The notes under the pieces: generated by a model
Seen by the model: only the letters and a program-made list of their open reading frames with translations
Told to the model about the DNA's origin: nothing
The model's database searches: none
Made by a program: the position numbers and the translations under genes
In this document: piece after piece, positions 15,233-22,461 of the stretch
Position numbering within the stretch: the first letter of the stretch is position 1
Layout of the letters: every line of letters starts with the position of its first letter
Assembly: GCA_964498765.1 (NCBI GenBank)
Contig: CAZCIU010000035.1
Coordinates: forward strand, 1 to 28,119
Direction of reading: 5' to 3'
From: UPXZ01 sp964498765
GTDB lineage: Bacteria; Bacteroidota; Bacteroidia; Bacteroidales; Paludibacteraceae
Length of the DNA stretch: 28,119 nt

Positions 15233-15784
15233 ATGTCCAAGTTGGAAAATTCAATCTTAACATTTAAATCCATAGATCAGCAGGATTATCTTGACAGAAA
15301 AGATGAAATAGTTGATCTATATTTGCATGCATTTACGACAGGAGAATTGGCGCAATTTATTTCCAGAAATGAGGCTGAGAGTAGTTTGGATGCGTTAATG
15401 CAATTCGAAAATGCAGAAATGGTTCTGTTTGGAAACAAAATCGTGGGATTGATAATCGGTACGCCGATGAGTTTTGATACAGAATTTCCAATTGAGAAAA
15501 AATCTGAAATTACTACCGAGCAGACGCTTTATATCGTGGAAGTTCTTTTGCATGAAAGCCAGCGAGGAAAAGGCATCGCAAAAAGTTTGATACGTGATTT
15601 TTTAGAAAAGAACACTAATTACAAAGCAGCTATGATACGCGTATGGGATAAAAATTTGCCGGCTTTATCTTTGTATCAGAAATTAGGCTTTCAGGATTTT
15701 GCAGAAATTACGCAAAACAAACGTAAATCGCAGACTGAGAATTTTGAAATGAGAAAAATATATTTGTATAAAAAATTAATATAA
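15233..15784 (+). CDS. GNAT-family N-acetyltransferase
   Basis: The 183-residue protein has the acetyl-CoA-binding core of GNAT enzymes: strand LYIVEVLLHES followed by the pyrophosphate loop QRGKGIAKSLI (R/Q-x-x-G-x-G/A) at about 120-130, and the C-terminal ALSLYQKLGFQDF motif. The start is the ATG at 15233 (MSKLENSILTF); an in-frame TTG at 15212 is less likely. Its stop is 2 nt before the ATG of ovoA on the same strand, so the two genes are almost certainly one transcript and possibly translationally coupled. The acceptor substrate is unknown. Acetylation of an ovothiol intermediate or a related amino acid is an attractive but unproven idea. Confidence 0.88.
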   Translation: MSKLENSILTFKSIDQQDYLDRKDEIVDLYLHAFTTGELAQFISRNEAESSLDALMQFENAEMVLFGNKIVGLIIGTPMSFDTEFPIEKKSEITTEQTLYIVEVLLHESQRGKGIAKSLIRDFLEKNTNYKAAMIRVWDKNLPALSLYQKLGFQDFAEITQNKRKSQTENFEMRKIYLYKKLI

Positions 15785-15786
15785 GA

Positions 15787-17892
15787 ATGAAGAATTTGAT
15801 TGCTAAAACAGTTGATTTACAGCATGGAAATGCTGAAGAAAAAAGAACTGAAATACGTGAATACTTCCTGAAAACCTGGGAAGTTCACGAAAAATTATAT
15901 TCACAATTGAAATCCGATGAGATCTTTTATCATCGCGGAGATCCATTGCGACACGTGATTTTGTTTTATCTGGGACATACGGCCGTGTTTTTCATCAATA
16001 AATTAATGTTGGCAAAACTGATTGACAAACGGATAAATCCGGCTTTTGAATCGATTTTTGCTATCGGCGTGGATGAAATGAGTTGGGATGATTTGGATAA
16101 TAGACACTACAATTGGCCTTCGGTTCCGGAAGTGCGAGCTTACCGCGATCAGGCAAAAAAGGTGATTTTGAAAGTTATAGACGAAACGCCGCTTCAGATG
16201 CCGATTGATTGGCAAAATCCATTTTGGATTGTGATGATGGGAATTGAACATGAACGAATTCACCTGGAAACTTCGTCGGTACTTATTCGCCAGCTTCCAA
16301 TGGATGAGGTTGTTAGTGGGCGATTTGGGGAAATTTGTACCGAAAGCGGCGTTGCCCCAAGCAACGAAATGCTGGATGTGAAAGGAGCGACAATGAAATT
16401 GGGCAAAGCCGAAAATCATCGTTTCTACGGTTGGGACAATGAATATGGAAATTACGAAGAAACAGTAGCTGATTTCAAAACCAACAAGTACCTTGTTTCA
16501 AACGGAGAATTTCTCGAGTTTGTAGAGGTTGGCGGCTATCATCAAGAAAAATATTGGACGGAAGAAGGCTGGAATTGGCGAGAATTTAAGCAAGCCGAAA
16601 TGCCGCTTTTCTGGAGAAAAAACGGCGATGAATACCGCTTAAGATTGGTGGCGGAAGAAATTCCGATGCCTTGGAACTGGCCGGCAGAAGTGAATTATTT
16701 GGAGGCTAAAGCCTTTGCAAACTGGCAATCGGAAATCACCGGAAAAACGCATCGTTTGCCAACGGAAGCCGAATGGTACAGGCTGTATGAAGTGGCAGGA
16801 CTGAAAGATGTGATGGAGTGGGAGCGTGCTCCCGGCAATATAAATTTAGAATATTTCGCATCGCCTTGCCCGGTGGATAAATTTGCACAAGGGGATTTTT
16901 ATGATGTGCAGGGCAATGTTTGGCAGTGGACAGAAACGCCAATCACGGGTTTCTCCGGCTTCAAAGTGCATCCGATGTACGATGATTTTTCCACACCAAC
17001 TTTTGATGGAAAACATAATATGATTAAAGGCGGTTCATGGATTTCTACCGGAAATGAGGCAACTTATCATTCTCGCTACGCTTTTCGCAGGCATTTCTAT
17101 CAGCACGCCGGATTTCGATTGGTGCAATCGGAAAATCCGCTACAAATCCGCCAGGCAGAATATGAAACGGACGCGGAAGTGACGCTTTCCTGCGAAGCAA
17201 ACTGGGGAGACAATTTTACTTTGAACCCGAATTTCTCAAAGGTACTGGCGAAAATTGTAAAAGAAGTTGCAGGGGAAAATCCGAAACTGAGAATATTGGA
17301 TTTGAATGCTGATACCGGTCGATTGGCTTTTGAATTGGCAACAACATACAAAGATGTAACCGCACTCGACTTTACGGCGCGAATGATACGAATGCCGATA
17401 ATGCTTGAAGAACAAGGATTTATGCGTTATGTGATGAAAGACGAAGGCGAATTGCAGTTTTTCCGCGATGTAGTGCTTGCCGATTTTGGCTTAGAGACCG
17501 GAAAAGATAATATCTTATTTATGCAGGCTGACGCACTCAATTTGAAACCGATTTATTCCGGCTACGATGTGATTGTAGTGCCAAATTTGTTAGAAGAATT
17601 GATTTATCCAAAGCAATTCCTGGCTCAAATTCATGAAAGATTAAATGAAAACGGACTACTTTTCATCGCTTCAACTTACGAGTGGAACGAAAATAAAACA
17701 AACCGCGAAGATTGGCTAGGAGGCTTTAAAAAAGACGGCGAACCAGTCACTTCGTTGGATGGAATAACGGAAATTCTAAGCGAAAACTTCGAGATGGTAA
17801 ACGATCTGATGAATTTGAATTTATATCAAAAAATATCCAGTCGAACTTCTGTTCACAAATTATCAGAACTGAGCATTTGGAGGAAAAGATAA
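15787..17892 (+). CDS. ovoA: OvoA: 5-histidylcysteine sulfoxide synthase / mercaptohistidine N-methyltransferase
   Basis: OvoA starts ovothiol A synthesis: an iron-dependent oxygenase joins cysteine to C5 of histidine as a sulfoxide, and a C-terminal SAM-dependent domain methylates the imidazole. The 701-residue protein has all three parts: a DinB-like domain (about 20-190), an FGE-sulfatase-like domain (about 195-455; RLPTEAEWYRLYE, GNVWQWTETP, GGSWISTGNE, HAGFRLV) and a methyltransferase domain (from about 475). Likely iron ligands are His64 (YLGHTAVFF) and His155/His159 of the H-x3-H-x-E motif EHERIHLE. SESIFA-like text here reads FESIFAIGVDEMSWDDLD, typical of OvoA rather than EgtB. The SAM motif I is unusual (LDLNADTGR at 504-512). 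No ovoB lyase gene is present in the window. A terminator follows the gene. Confidence 0.92.
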   Translation: MKNLIAKTVDLQHGNAEEKRTEIREYFLKTWEVHEKLYSQLKSDEIFYHRGDPLRHVILFYLGHTAVFFINKLMLAKLIDKRINPAFESIFAIGVDEMSWDDLDNRHYNWPSVPEVRAYRDQAKKVILKVIDETPLQMPIDWQNPFWIVMMGIEHERIHLETSSVLIRQLPMDEVVSGRFGEICTESGVAPSNEMLDVKGATMKLGKAENHRFYGWDNEYGNYEETVADFKTNKYLVSNGEFLEFVEVGGYHQEKYWTEEGWNWREFKQAEMPLFWRKNGDEYRLRLVAEEIPMPWNWPAEVNYLEAKAFANWQSEITGKTHRLPTEAEWYRLYEVAGLKDVMEWERAPGNINLEYFASPCPVDKFAQGDFYDVQGNVWQWTETPITGFSGFKVHPMYDDFSTPTFDGKHNMIKGGSWISTGNEATYHSRYAFRRHFYQHAGFRLVQSENPLQIRQAEYETDAEVTLSCEANWGDNFTLNPNFSKVLAKIVKEVAGENPKLRILDLNADTGRLAFELATTYKDVTALDFTARMIRMPIMLEEQGFMRYVMKDEGELQFFRDVVLADFGLETGKDNILFMQADALNLKPIYSGYDVIVVPNLLEELIYPKQFLAQIHERLNENGLLFIASTYEWNENKTNREDWLGGFKKDGEPVTSLDGITEILSENFEMVNDLMNLNLYQKISSRTSVHKLSELSIWRKR

Positions 17893-17913
17893 ATCCGAAT
17901 AAAATAGACTTCA

Positions 17914-17949
17914 AAAAAATCCCTTTCACAAATAGTGAAAGGGATTTTT
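17914..17949 (+). terminator. Rho-independent terminator after ovoA
   Basis: CCCTTTCAC (17921-17929) pairs perfectly with GTGAAAGGG (17935-17943) around AAATA, and an A-tract before and T-tract after (17945-17949) extend the stem. The A- and T-tracts make it usable from both strands, so it may also stop the minus-strand YceI gene that ends at 17989. Confidence 0.85.
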
Positions 17950-17988
17950 CTACTAAAAATAAAACCTAACTTCTATCAAAAAATCGAA

Positions 17989-18617
17989 TCATTTTCTTTT
18001 AACTAATTGAGCACTTTCTACCGGCTGAATTTCGCAGTTCATATTCATATTAATATTTATCATCTCATCCACTTTGAGTAATCCGGCCATTTGAACTGGC
18101 GGTTCCAATCCAAAATCACGAATATTAATCGCCTTTTTCACAGAGAAAGTGTAATTTTTCCCGTTTTTTACAGCTTTAACGGGGAACTGTATTTTTTTGT
18201 AACACCTGTAATTGTTACGTCAACCACTGCCATTCCCGAAGTTGGAGTTTTGGTAGTGGGTAAATCAATGTAGTTCAGCTGGATGTTCATCGTAGGGAAT
18301 TCATCGGATTTTACCAGCTTGTGAAAGTCTCTCAACGCCATCTTATTACTTGAATTGAAACTTTTTACAGGTACAACCAACTGATTTTCACTTAAGAAAA
18401 GTTTGTTTTTGGTCTGTGAGGCAGTGATTATCATATTCTTCTTGATGAAATTTTCACTGCTTTGAGTAAGTTTGAAATTTACTACGTTTGTAGTTCCATT
18501 GATTGACAATGTGCTGTTCTTTTTTACATCTACAGCCATAGCTACTGAAGATGTTTGTGCTACAACAGTTCCCAGAGAGAATATGAACGCGAGTAAAAAT
18601 GTGAATAAAGTTTTCAT
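17989..18617 (-). CDS. YceI-like exported protein, split by a -1 frameshift at an A7 run
   Basis: The frame from the ATG at 18617 encodes a signal peptide (FLLAFIFSLGTVVAQ) and most of a YceI-like lipocalin fold (LSINGTTNVVNFKL, ALRDFHKLVKSDEFPTMNI, GMAVVDVTITGVTKK), then stops at 18168 after 149 codons. In the -1 frame, coding continues from 18192 to a TGA at 17989-17991 with 67 well-matched residues (IQFPVKAVKNGKNYTFSV, INIRDFGLEPPVQ, VDEMININ), the C-terminal strands YceI proteins require. The switch coincides with seven A on the minus strand (18198-18192), read in frame as A-AAA-AAA. With one more A, or a -1 slip, the product is 209 residues, a normal YceI length. YceI proteins bind isoprenoid lipids or quinones; the ligand here is unknown. 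It sits behind a terminator from the porin gene. Confidence 0.8.
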
Positions 18618-18640
18618 TGTCTATAATTTTTTTCAGTTAG

Positions 18641-18677
18641 AAAAAATAACCAAACCGGCACAAAGGCCGATTTGGTT
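18641..18677 (-). terminator. Rho-independent terminator after the porin-like gene
   Basis: Read on the minus strand, AACCAAATCGGC (18677-18666) pairs with GCCGGTTTGGTT (18659-18648) with a single U-G pair and a six-base loop, followed by a T-rich tract (18647-18641). It lies 12 bp after the porin stop and separates it from the downstream YceI-like gene, so that gene depends on read-through or an unseen promoter. Confidence 0.8.
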
Positions 18678-18688
18678 AAAAAAGATTT

Positions 18689-20020
18689 TTAGAATGCAAT
18701 AGATCCTTGTAGTGTCAAACCATTGAATTCAGCTCCGTCCTGGATAGTTCCAGTTGGGAAACCGTTGTAGTTTTGTTTTACATATTCAAGTTTTGCCATG
18801 ATGTTTTTGGTCATAAACCAACCAGCACTGATAGCTACGCGGTTGATGTCAGCTGTATAAGCATTATCACCGGCACCCATTTCAGCACTCATTGTATTGT
18901 AGCGACCTCCAACGCAGAAATCTTCGTCTGCACCGAAACGAACTACTAAGTCAGTTACGAATTGGTTAGCTTTACGAGGGTTTTCAGCGTTGATTGCACG
19001 TCCGCTGATATTTTCGATAGTAGTGAATGATTCTATAGAAACCATTTCTACTGGAGAATATTTCAAAAACAAGTTACCCATCAAAGCGCTCACTTGGTGT
19101 GACATACCTGGACTGAAACGACCGTTTGTATATGTGCTTGTTCCAGGACCTACATTGTACATTACTCCGTAGTAGTTAGAACCTGTACGGTCACCTGATA
19201 ACAAAGTATTTCTTACAGAACCTGCAGTGTAATATCCGGAAACGCTTGCACGAGCTCTGAATTGATCGCTAAATTGTTTGTCATAAGCCAATTTACCAAT
19301 CCAAGCCGGATTATGTTTGCCGTTTGAATATTTTGTAGCGTTGCGGGTATTATCGATTTTGGTAAGATCGTTGTTAAGTTTACCGTTTGTTACAGAACCT
19401 ACAACAATGAAATCTCCCAAATGAACGTCAGCTTCAACTCCAATTTCAGTAGAAAACTCATCCAAAATGTGATTTTCCATGAAAGGGTTGTACATTGTCA
19501 TACCACCATCAGAACGACGGAAGTGTGCATCACCGTAGTTTACGTCAAATTGTCCAACTTTCAATGTTGTGTGCTTCATGATGTTGTCAACAAATTCGAA
19601 AGGAAGGAAAGGCATTTTGTCAAATTGAAGGAAACCGCCTTTTACCCAAGTTTCGTTGTGGTGTCTTGAAGCCAGATAAAGTTCGAAATTCAAATAAACT
19701 CCGTCAGACAAGTTTGATTTTACGTAAAGGTTAGCTTGTGGCAAGCCAAAACCTGCTGTCAATGGAACCAATGAGTTAGCCGCCGGGCTGTCATAGTTAT
19801 ATGCATAACCTGGAGTTCTCGTTACGGTATTACTGTGATCAAGCATTGAGAATGGTAGAGCAAGTGCTCCACCAAGTTTTACATTCAAACCTGTAAATTC
19901 GGTTTCAGTTTTAGGAGTTTCAAAAACGTTAATACCGTCTTTGTCAGTAGGACGCAATTGTGCGAACATTACACTTGTAGCCATTACCATAGCTACGAAC
20001 AGTAGACTTCTCTGTTTCAT
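18689..20020 (-). CDS. Outer-membrane porin-like beta-barrel protein
   Basis: The 443-residue protein has a signal peptide (LLFVAMVMATSVMFAQ) and a long series of amphipathic strands (QANLYVKSNLSDGVYLNFEL, TTLKVGQFDVNYGDAHF, FRARASVSGYYTAG, RVAISAGWFMTKN, IMAKLEYVKQNYNG), ending in the strand FNGLTLQGSIAF with the C-terminal Phe of outer-membrane barrels. The features VGQFDVNYGD and RRSDGG resemble phosphate-selective (OprO/P)-type or DcaP-like porins, but the family assignment is tentative. It follows the first YceI gene by 50 bp on the same strand, so both are likely under the Rrf2-linked operators. A strong terminator follows. Its codon use looks better than its neighbours (many GGT, CGT and AAA codons), consistent with high expression. 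Confidence 0.85.
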   Translation of the reverse strand: MKQRSLLFVAMVMATSVMFAQLRPTDKDGINVFETPKTETEFTGLNVKLGGALALPFSMLDHSNTVTRTPGYAYNYDSPAANSLVPLTAGFGLPQANLYVKSNLSDGVYLNFELYLASRHHNETWVKGGFLQFDKMPFLPFEFVDNIMKHTTLKVGQFDVNYGDAHFRRSDGGMTMYNPFMENHILDEFSTEIGVEADVHLGDFIVVGSVTNGKLNNDLTKIDNTRNATKYSNGKHNPAWIGKLAYDKQFSDQFRARASVSGYYTAGSVRNTLLSGDRTGSNYYGVMYNVGPGTSTYTNGRFSPGMSHQVSALMGNLFLKYSPVEMVSIESFTTIENISGRAINAENPRKANQFVTDLVVRFGADEDFCVGGRYNTMSAEMGAGDNAYTADINRVAISAGWFMTKNIMAKLEYVKQNYNGFPTGTIQDGAEFNGLTLQGSIAF

Positions 20021-20070
20021 TTTCGTTAATTTTCTTTTGATTAATATTTAATTAGTAAATTAGAAATAGT

Positions 20071-20661
20071 CTAGTTGAATTTTACAGCAGGACCTTCGAA
20101 TGTGGCTTTGAAGTCAACTGTAACACCATCACCTACTTTCATTGCACCAAGCATTGCTGTAGGAGCTTTCATTTTGTAATCGCTCATTTTTACAGGCAAA
20201 CTTCCTTCAAATGTGTAAGTTCCGGGTTTTACTTCTTTCCCTTTAACTTTTAGTGTTACAGATTTTGTAGCTCCTCCCATTGAAAGTGTTCCGGCAACTG
20301 TGGCGTTGATATTGTCACCGTTTACTGTCACAGATTTTACGTCTGTCATTTTGAAAGTAATAGTTGGATTTTTTGGTTCGTTGAAAGTTTCGTAAGTTTT
20401 TTTATCCATCAATTTTTCGCCGCTTACAATTGATTTTACCGGTACTTCTACTGTCAAAGCAGTAACTGAAGTGCCACTAACAGTCATTTGTCCGCTAGCT
20501 TGAGTGGATTTACTTTTATAAGGATGCACATTTGTTGTTCCTGAAATAGTAAAAGTCGAAGACTTCATTTTTAAGGTTTGTGCATTTACGAGTGTACCTG
20601 CAGAGATGAATTCAAATACAACTAACATCACTGAGAGTTTTGAAAAAAAGTTACTTTTCAT
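20071..20661 (-). CDS. YceI-family exported lipid-binding protein
   Basis: The 196-residue protein has a signal peptide ending near GTLVNAQ and a full YceI domain: STFTISGTTNVHPYKSKS at the start, VTALTVEVPVKSIVSGEKL, the YceI hallmark ETFNEPKNPTITFKM, then GTLSMGGATKSVTLKVKG and MSDYKMKAPTAMLGAMKVGD. YceI proteins are periplasmic lipocalin-like carriers of polyisoprenoids or quinone-like lipids. It is the first gene after the operator region and precedes the porin gene by 50 bp. Together with the second YceI-like gene beyond the porin, it gives a YceI-porin-YceI set. Its expression is likely governed by the upstream Rrf2 regulator. Confidence 0.92.
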   Translation of the reverse strand: MKSNFFSKLSVMLVVFEFISAGTLVNAQTLKMKSSTFTISGTTNVHPYKSKSTQASGQMTVSGTSVTALTVEVPVKSIVSGEKLMDKKTYETFNEPKNPTITFKMTDVKSVTVNGDNINATVAGTLSMGGATKSVTLKVKGKEVKPGTYTFEGSLPVKMSDYKMKAPTAMLGAMKVGDGVTVDFKATFEGPAVKFN

Positions 20662-20711
20662 GTTTTTGTTTTGTAAAAAATTGTAATTAGAAATATATGT
20701 GCTTTGATTGT

Positions 20712-20741
20712 ATCCTACCCATCCTATAGGATAGCTAGGAT
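20712..20741. promoter_or_regulatory. Composite operator 1 (four half-sites), proximal to yceI
   Basis: Four perfect half-sites are arranged as two nested inverted repeats: ATCCTA at 20712 and 20721, then TAGGAT at 20727 and 20736. Half-sites of the same direction are exactly 9 bp apart, and the inner pair makes the palindrome ATCCTATAGGAT (20721-20732). The site lies about 50-80 bp before the yceI ATG, and is the best-conserved copy of three. Confidence 0.7.
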
Positions 20742-20765
20742 TATATTTTAAAAAAAATGACCCAT

Positions 20766-20773
20766 CAAAATTA
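20766..20773 (-). promoter_or_regulatory. Possible -7 box for the yceI-porin operon
   Basis: TAATTTTG on the minus strand matches TAnnTTTG. It would start transcription near 20759, placing operator 1 just downstream of the start and operator 2 upstream of the -33 region. No TTG is present at the expected -33 distance, so confidence is low. Confidence 0.35.
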
Positions 20774-20808
20774 AGATTGCAGTAATAATTTTTTTTATCC
20801 TTTTTTCG

Positions 20809-20838
20809 ATATTAGTAATCCTATAGAACAAGTAGGAT
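20809..20838. promoter_or_regulatory. Composite operator 2 (degenerate copy)
   Basis: The same 30-bp layout as operator 1 is seen with weaker half-sites: ATATTA at 20809, ATCCTA at 20818, TAGAAC at 20824 and TAGGAT at 20833. Same-direction spacing is again exactly 9 bp and the inner pair abuts at the dyad. Confidence 0.6.
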
Positions 20839-20876
20839 GTTTGCTCAAAAAAAATAAAAATCTGTAGATTTTATTT

Positions 20877-20906
20877 ATCCTTGCGATCCTATTAGATAAC
20901 TAGCAT
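20877..20906. promoter_or_regulatory. Composite operator 3 (degenerate copy) just after rrf2 gene
   Basis: Half-sites ATCCTT at 20877, ATCCTA at 20886, TTAGAT at 20892 and TAGCAT at 20901 keep the same 9-bp spacing and dyad as operators 1 and 2. The site ends 18 bp before the stop codon of the regulator gene. Confidence 0.6.
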
Positions 20907-20923
20907 TCTAGTCGAAAAAAATA

Positions 20924-21355
20924 TTACATACACTCTTCTATACACTGGTACTTAGTTTCACTAATTATCTGGTCCAATGTTTTAGCCGACAATATCTCAA
21001 CTAGTTGTCTGCTGAATTGTTTCCAGTAATTGTTTGCCGTACAACTGTGCGTTGCTCTTTCGCAAAAACTTTTATTATTTACGCATTCTATTACTACGAT
21101 TTGCTCGAATGCCGTGTAAATGTCCAGCATGGTGATTTCTTCCGGAGAACGAGTAAGCACATATCCGCTTCCACGTCCTTTTGAGTTAGAAATTAATCCT
21201 TTAAGCTTAAGTGCGCTGATAATATAATCCAAATATTTGACAGAAATATTCTGATTCTTAGCAATGTCTTTCTGTAAAATTCCCGATGGCTCATGACAAC
21301 AAGCGATTTCGATCATTGTTCTTAGGCCATACCTTATTTTGGAGTTAATCTTCAT
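20924..21355 (-). CDS. Rrf2-family transcriptional regulator with a three-Cys Fe-S motif
   Basis: The 143-residue protein is a winged-helix regulator of the Rrf2/IscR/NsrR group: INSKIRYGLRTMIEIA at the N-terminus, the recognition-helix region NISVKYLDYIISALKLKGLI and the wing SKGRGSGYVLTR. Cys91, Cys98 and Cys105 (C-x6-C-x6-C) lie where IscR, NsrR and related proteins bind a [2Fe-2S] or [4Fe-4S] cluster, so the protein probably senses iron-sulfur status, redox or nitric oxide. I chose the ATG at 21355; the frame is open upstream to a non-ATG start at 21388, but a -7 box at 21382-21375 lies inside that extension. Three operator copies lie between it and the yceI-porin genes, which are its likely targets. 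Confidence 0.92.
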   Translation of the reverse strand: MKINSKIRYGLRTMIEIACCHEPSGILQKDIAKNQNISVKYLDYIISALKLKGLISNSKGRGSGYVLTRSPEEITMLDIYTAFEQIVVIECVNNKSFCERATHSCTANNYWKQFSRQLVEILSAKTLDQIISETKYQCIEECM

Positions 21356-21374
21356 TTTCTCTTGAAAGAGCTCG

Positions 21375-21382
21375 CAAATATA
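21375..21382 (-). promoter_or_regulatory. -7 box of the Rrf2 regulator gene
   Basis: TATATTTG on the minus strand is a perfect -7 box and predicts a start near 21368, about 13 nt before the ATG at 21355. No clear -33 TTG is seen. No copy of the four-half-site operator is found here, which argues against simple autorepression at this promoter. The rest of the gap up to 21683 is very AT-rich with no recognisable feature. Confidence 0.5.
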
Positions 21383-21683
21383 ATGCAATTAATTAGATAG
21401 ATTTGACTTTTAAAAAGTTTTATAATAAAATTATATTTTAGTTAAAAATATTTAGAGTAAGATTTTTGACATAAATCTGAAATCTTACTTTAATATTCTA
21501 CCATTTTACTATCTTTTTATATATTGCTATCCTTTATTGTTTACAAATTGTCAATTTTGCGAGCGTTTTTATTAGGTTAAAATTTTTATGTTTACGTACA
21601 CTCACTGCAGAAATCACTCGTTTTTATTGAAAATTAAGTGTTTTTTTATGCAATTGTTGAGTGCGATTTTTGGACTTTTTACA

Positions 21684-22208
21684 TTATGCTATCGGCGAAC
21701 CTGATAAAGCTTGCATCATTCCGGCTGAAATAATGGTAATTGGAATAAGCAAAAGCATCAGCGATAAAAGCACAATGGTCAAAATGCCTACAAATTTAGC
21801 TAGTTTTTTTAAATAACTCAAACCTTCGTTCAATCTTTCTTGATTTTCGAACATCATTCCCAACCGTATCTTCTTAGCAAACTGAAATAAATAGTAGCAA
21901 GGAAAGAAATAAATGACTGACATAATCAGATAAAATATTCCAAAAATCGAAATGGGAAACGGAAGGTATTGGAGTGACTGAAAGTCCTGATAATCATCGG
22001 TTACGGATGATAGTAATATCATTGATATTGATACAAAAACCATAAAAATGACCATTATAATTCCAACTATGGCAATAAAATTAGCCCATTTTGCCGTTGC
22101 AATTAATTTTTGCTTTCCATCCGGATTTATTATTAAACTTTGACCGGGTTTAAGTGCTTGATCTTCGTTTTTCAATTCTGAAGAATGGCTTGTAGTCGTA
22201 TTTTCCAT
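21684..22208 (-). CDS. DUF5362-type integral membrane protein
   Basis: The 174-residue protein has a polar N-terminus (about 1-40), then hydrophobic segments at about 42-67 (FIAIVGIIMVIFMVFVSISM), 85-109 and 137-164, giving three or perhaps four membrane helices. A charged loop FAKKIRLGMMFENQERLNEGLSYLKKL-type region (core LNEGLSYLKKLAKFVG) precedes the last helix; this pattern is the DUF5362 family of Bacteroidetes membrane proteins. Function is unknown. It stands alone on the minus strand, divergent from mutA. Confidence 0.8.
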   Translation of the reverse strand: MENTTTSHSSELKNEDQALKPGQSLIINPDGKQKLIATAKWANFIAIVGIIMVIFMVFVSISMILLSSVTDDYQDFQSLQYLPFPISIFGIFYLIMSVIYFFPCYYLFQFAKKIRLGMMFENQERLNEGLSYLKKLAKFVGILTIVLLSLMLLLIPITIISAGMMQALSGSPIA

Positions 22209-22408
22209 CGTATTTCTCCTGAAAAAGTAACAGTTTATATTTAGTTTTACAGAGAATTTCTGTGTTATATCAAGATTCTTGAGCTGGTTTTTCTCTGTCG
22301 AGCGTAAAGTTAGTGAAAATTTGAATAAATGATTAATAATAATGTGTTTTTAGACTTTTTTAGCTGTAATATTTCGTCAAATTCTTCTCTTAGTAAACTT
22401 AAATTTGG

Positions 22409-22416
22409 TAACTTTG
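22409..22416 (+). promoter_or_regulatory. -7 box of the mutA gene
   Basis: TAACTTTG matches TAnnTTTG and predicts a start near 22423, about 39 nt before the mutA ATG at 22462. No TTG is present at the normal -33 distance. The remainder of the 22209-22461 gap shows no other feature. Confidence 0.5.
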
Positions 22417-22461
22417 CACCTCATTTAAGGCAAAACATATATTTTTATAACTAAATAAATT

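Noticed and set aside
21356..21388. N-terminal extension of the Rrf2 regulator
   Set aside because: A -7 promoter box lies within it and family members start at the M-K-I-N/S-type Met at 21355.
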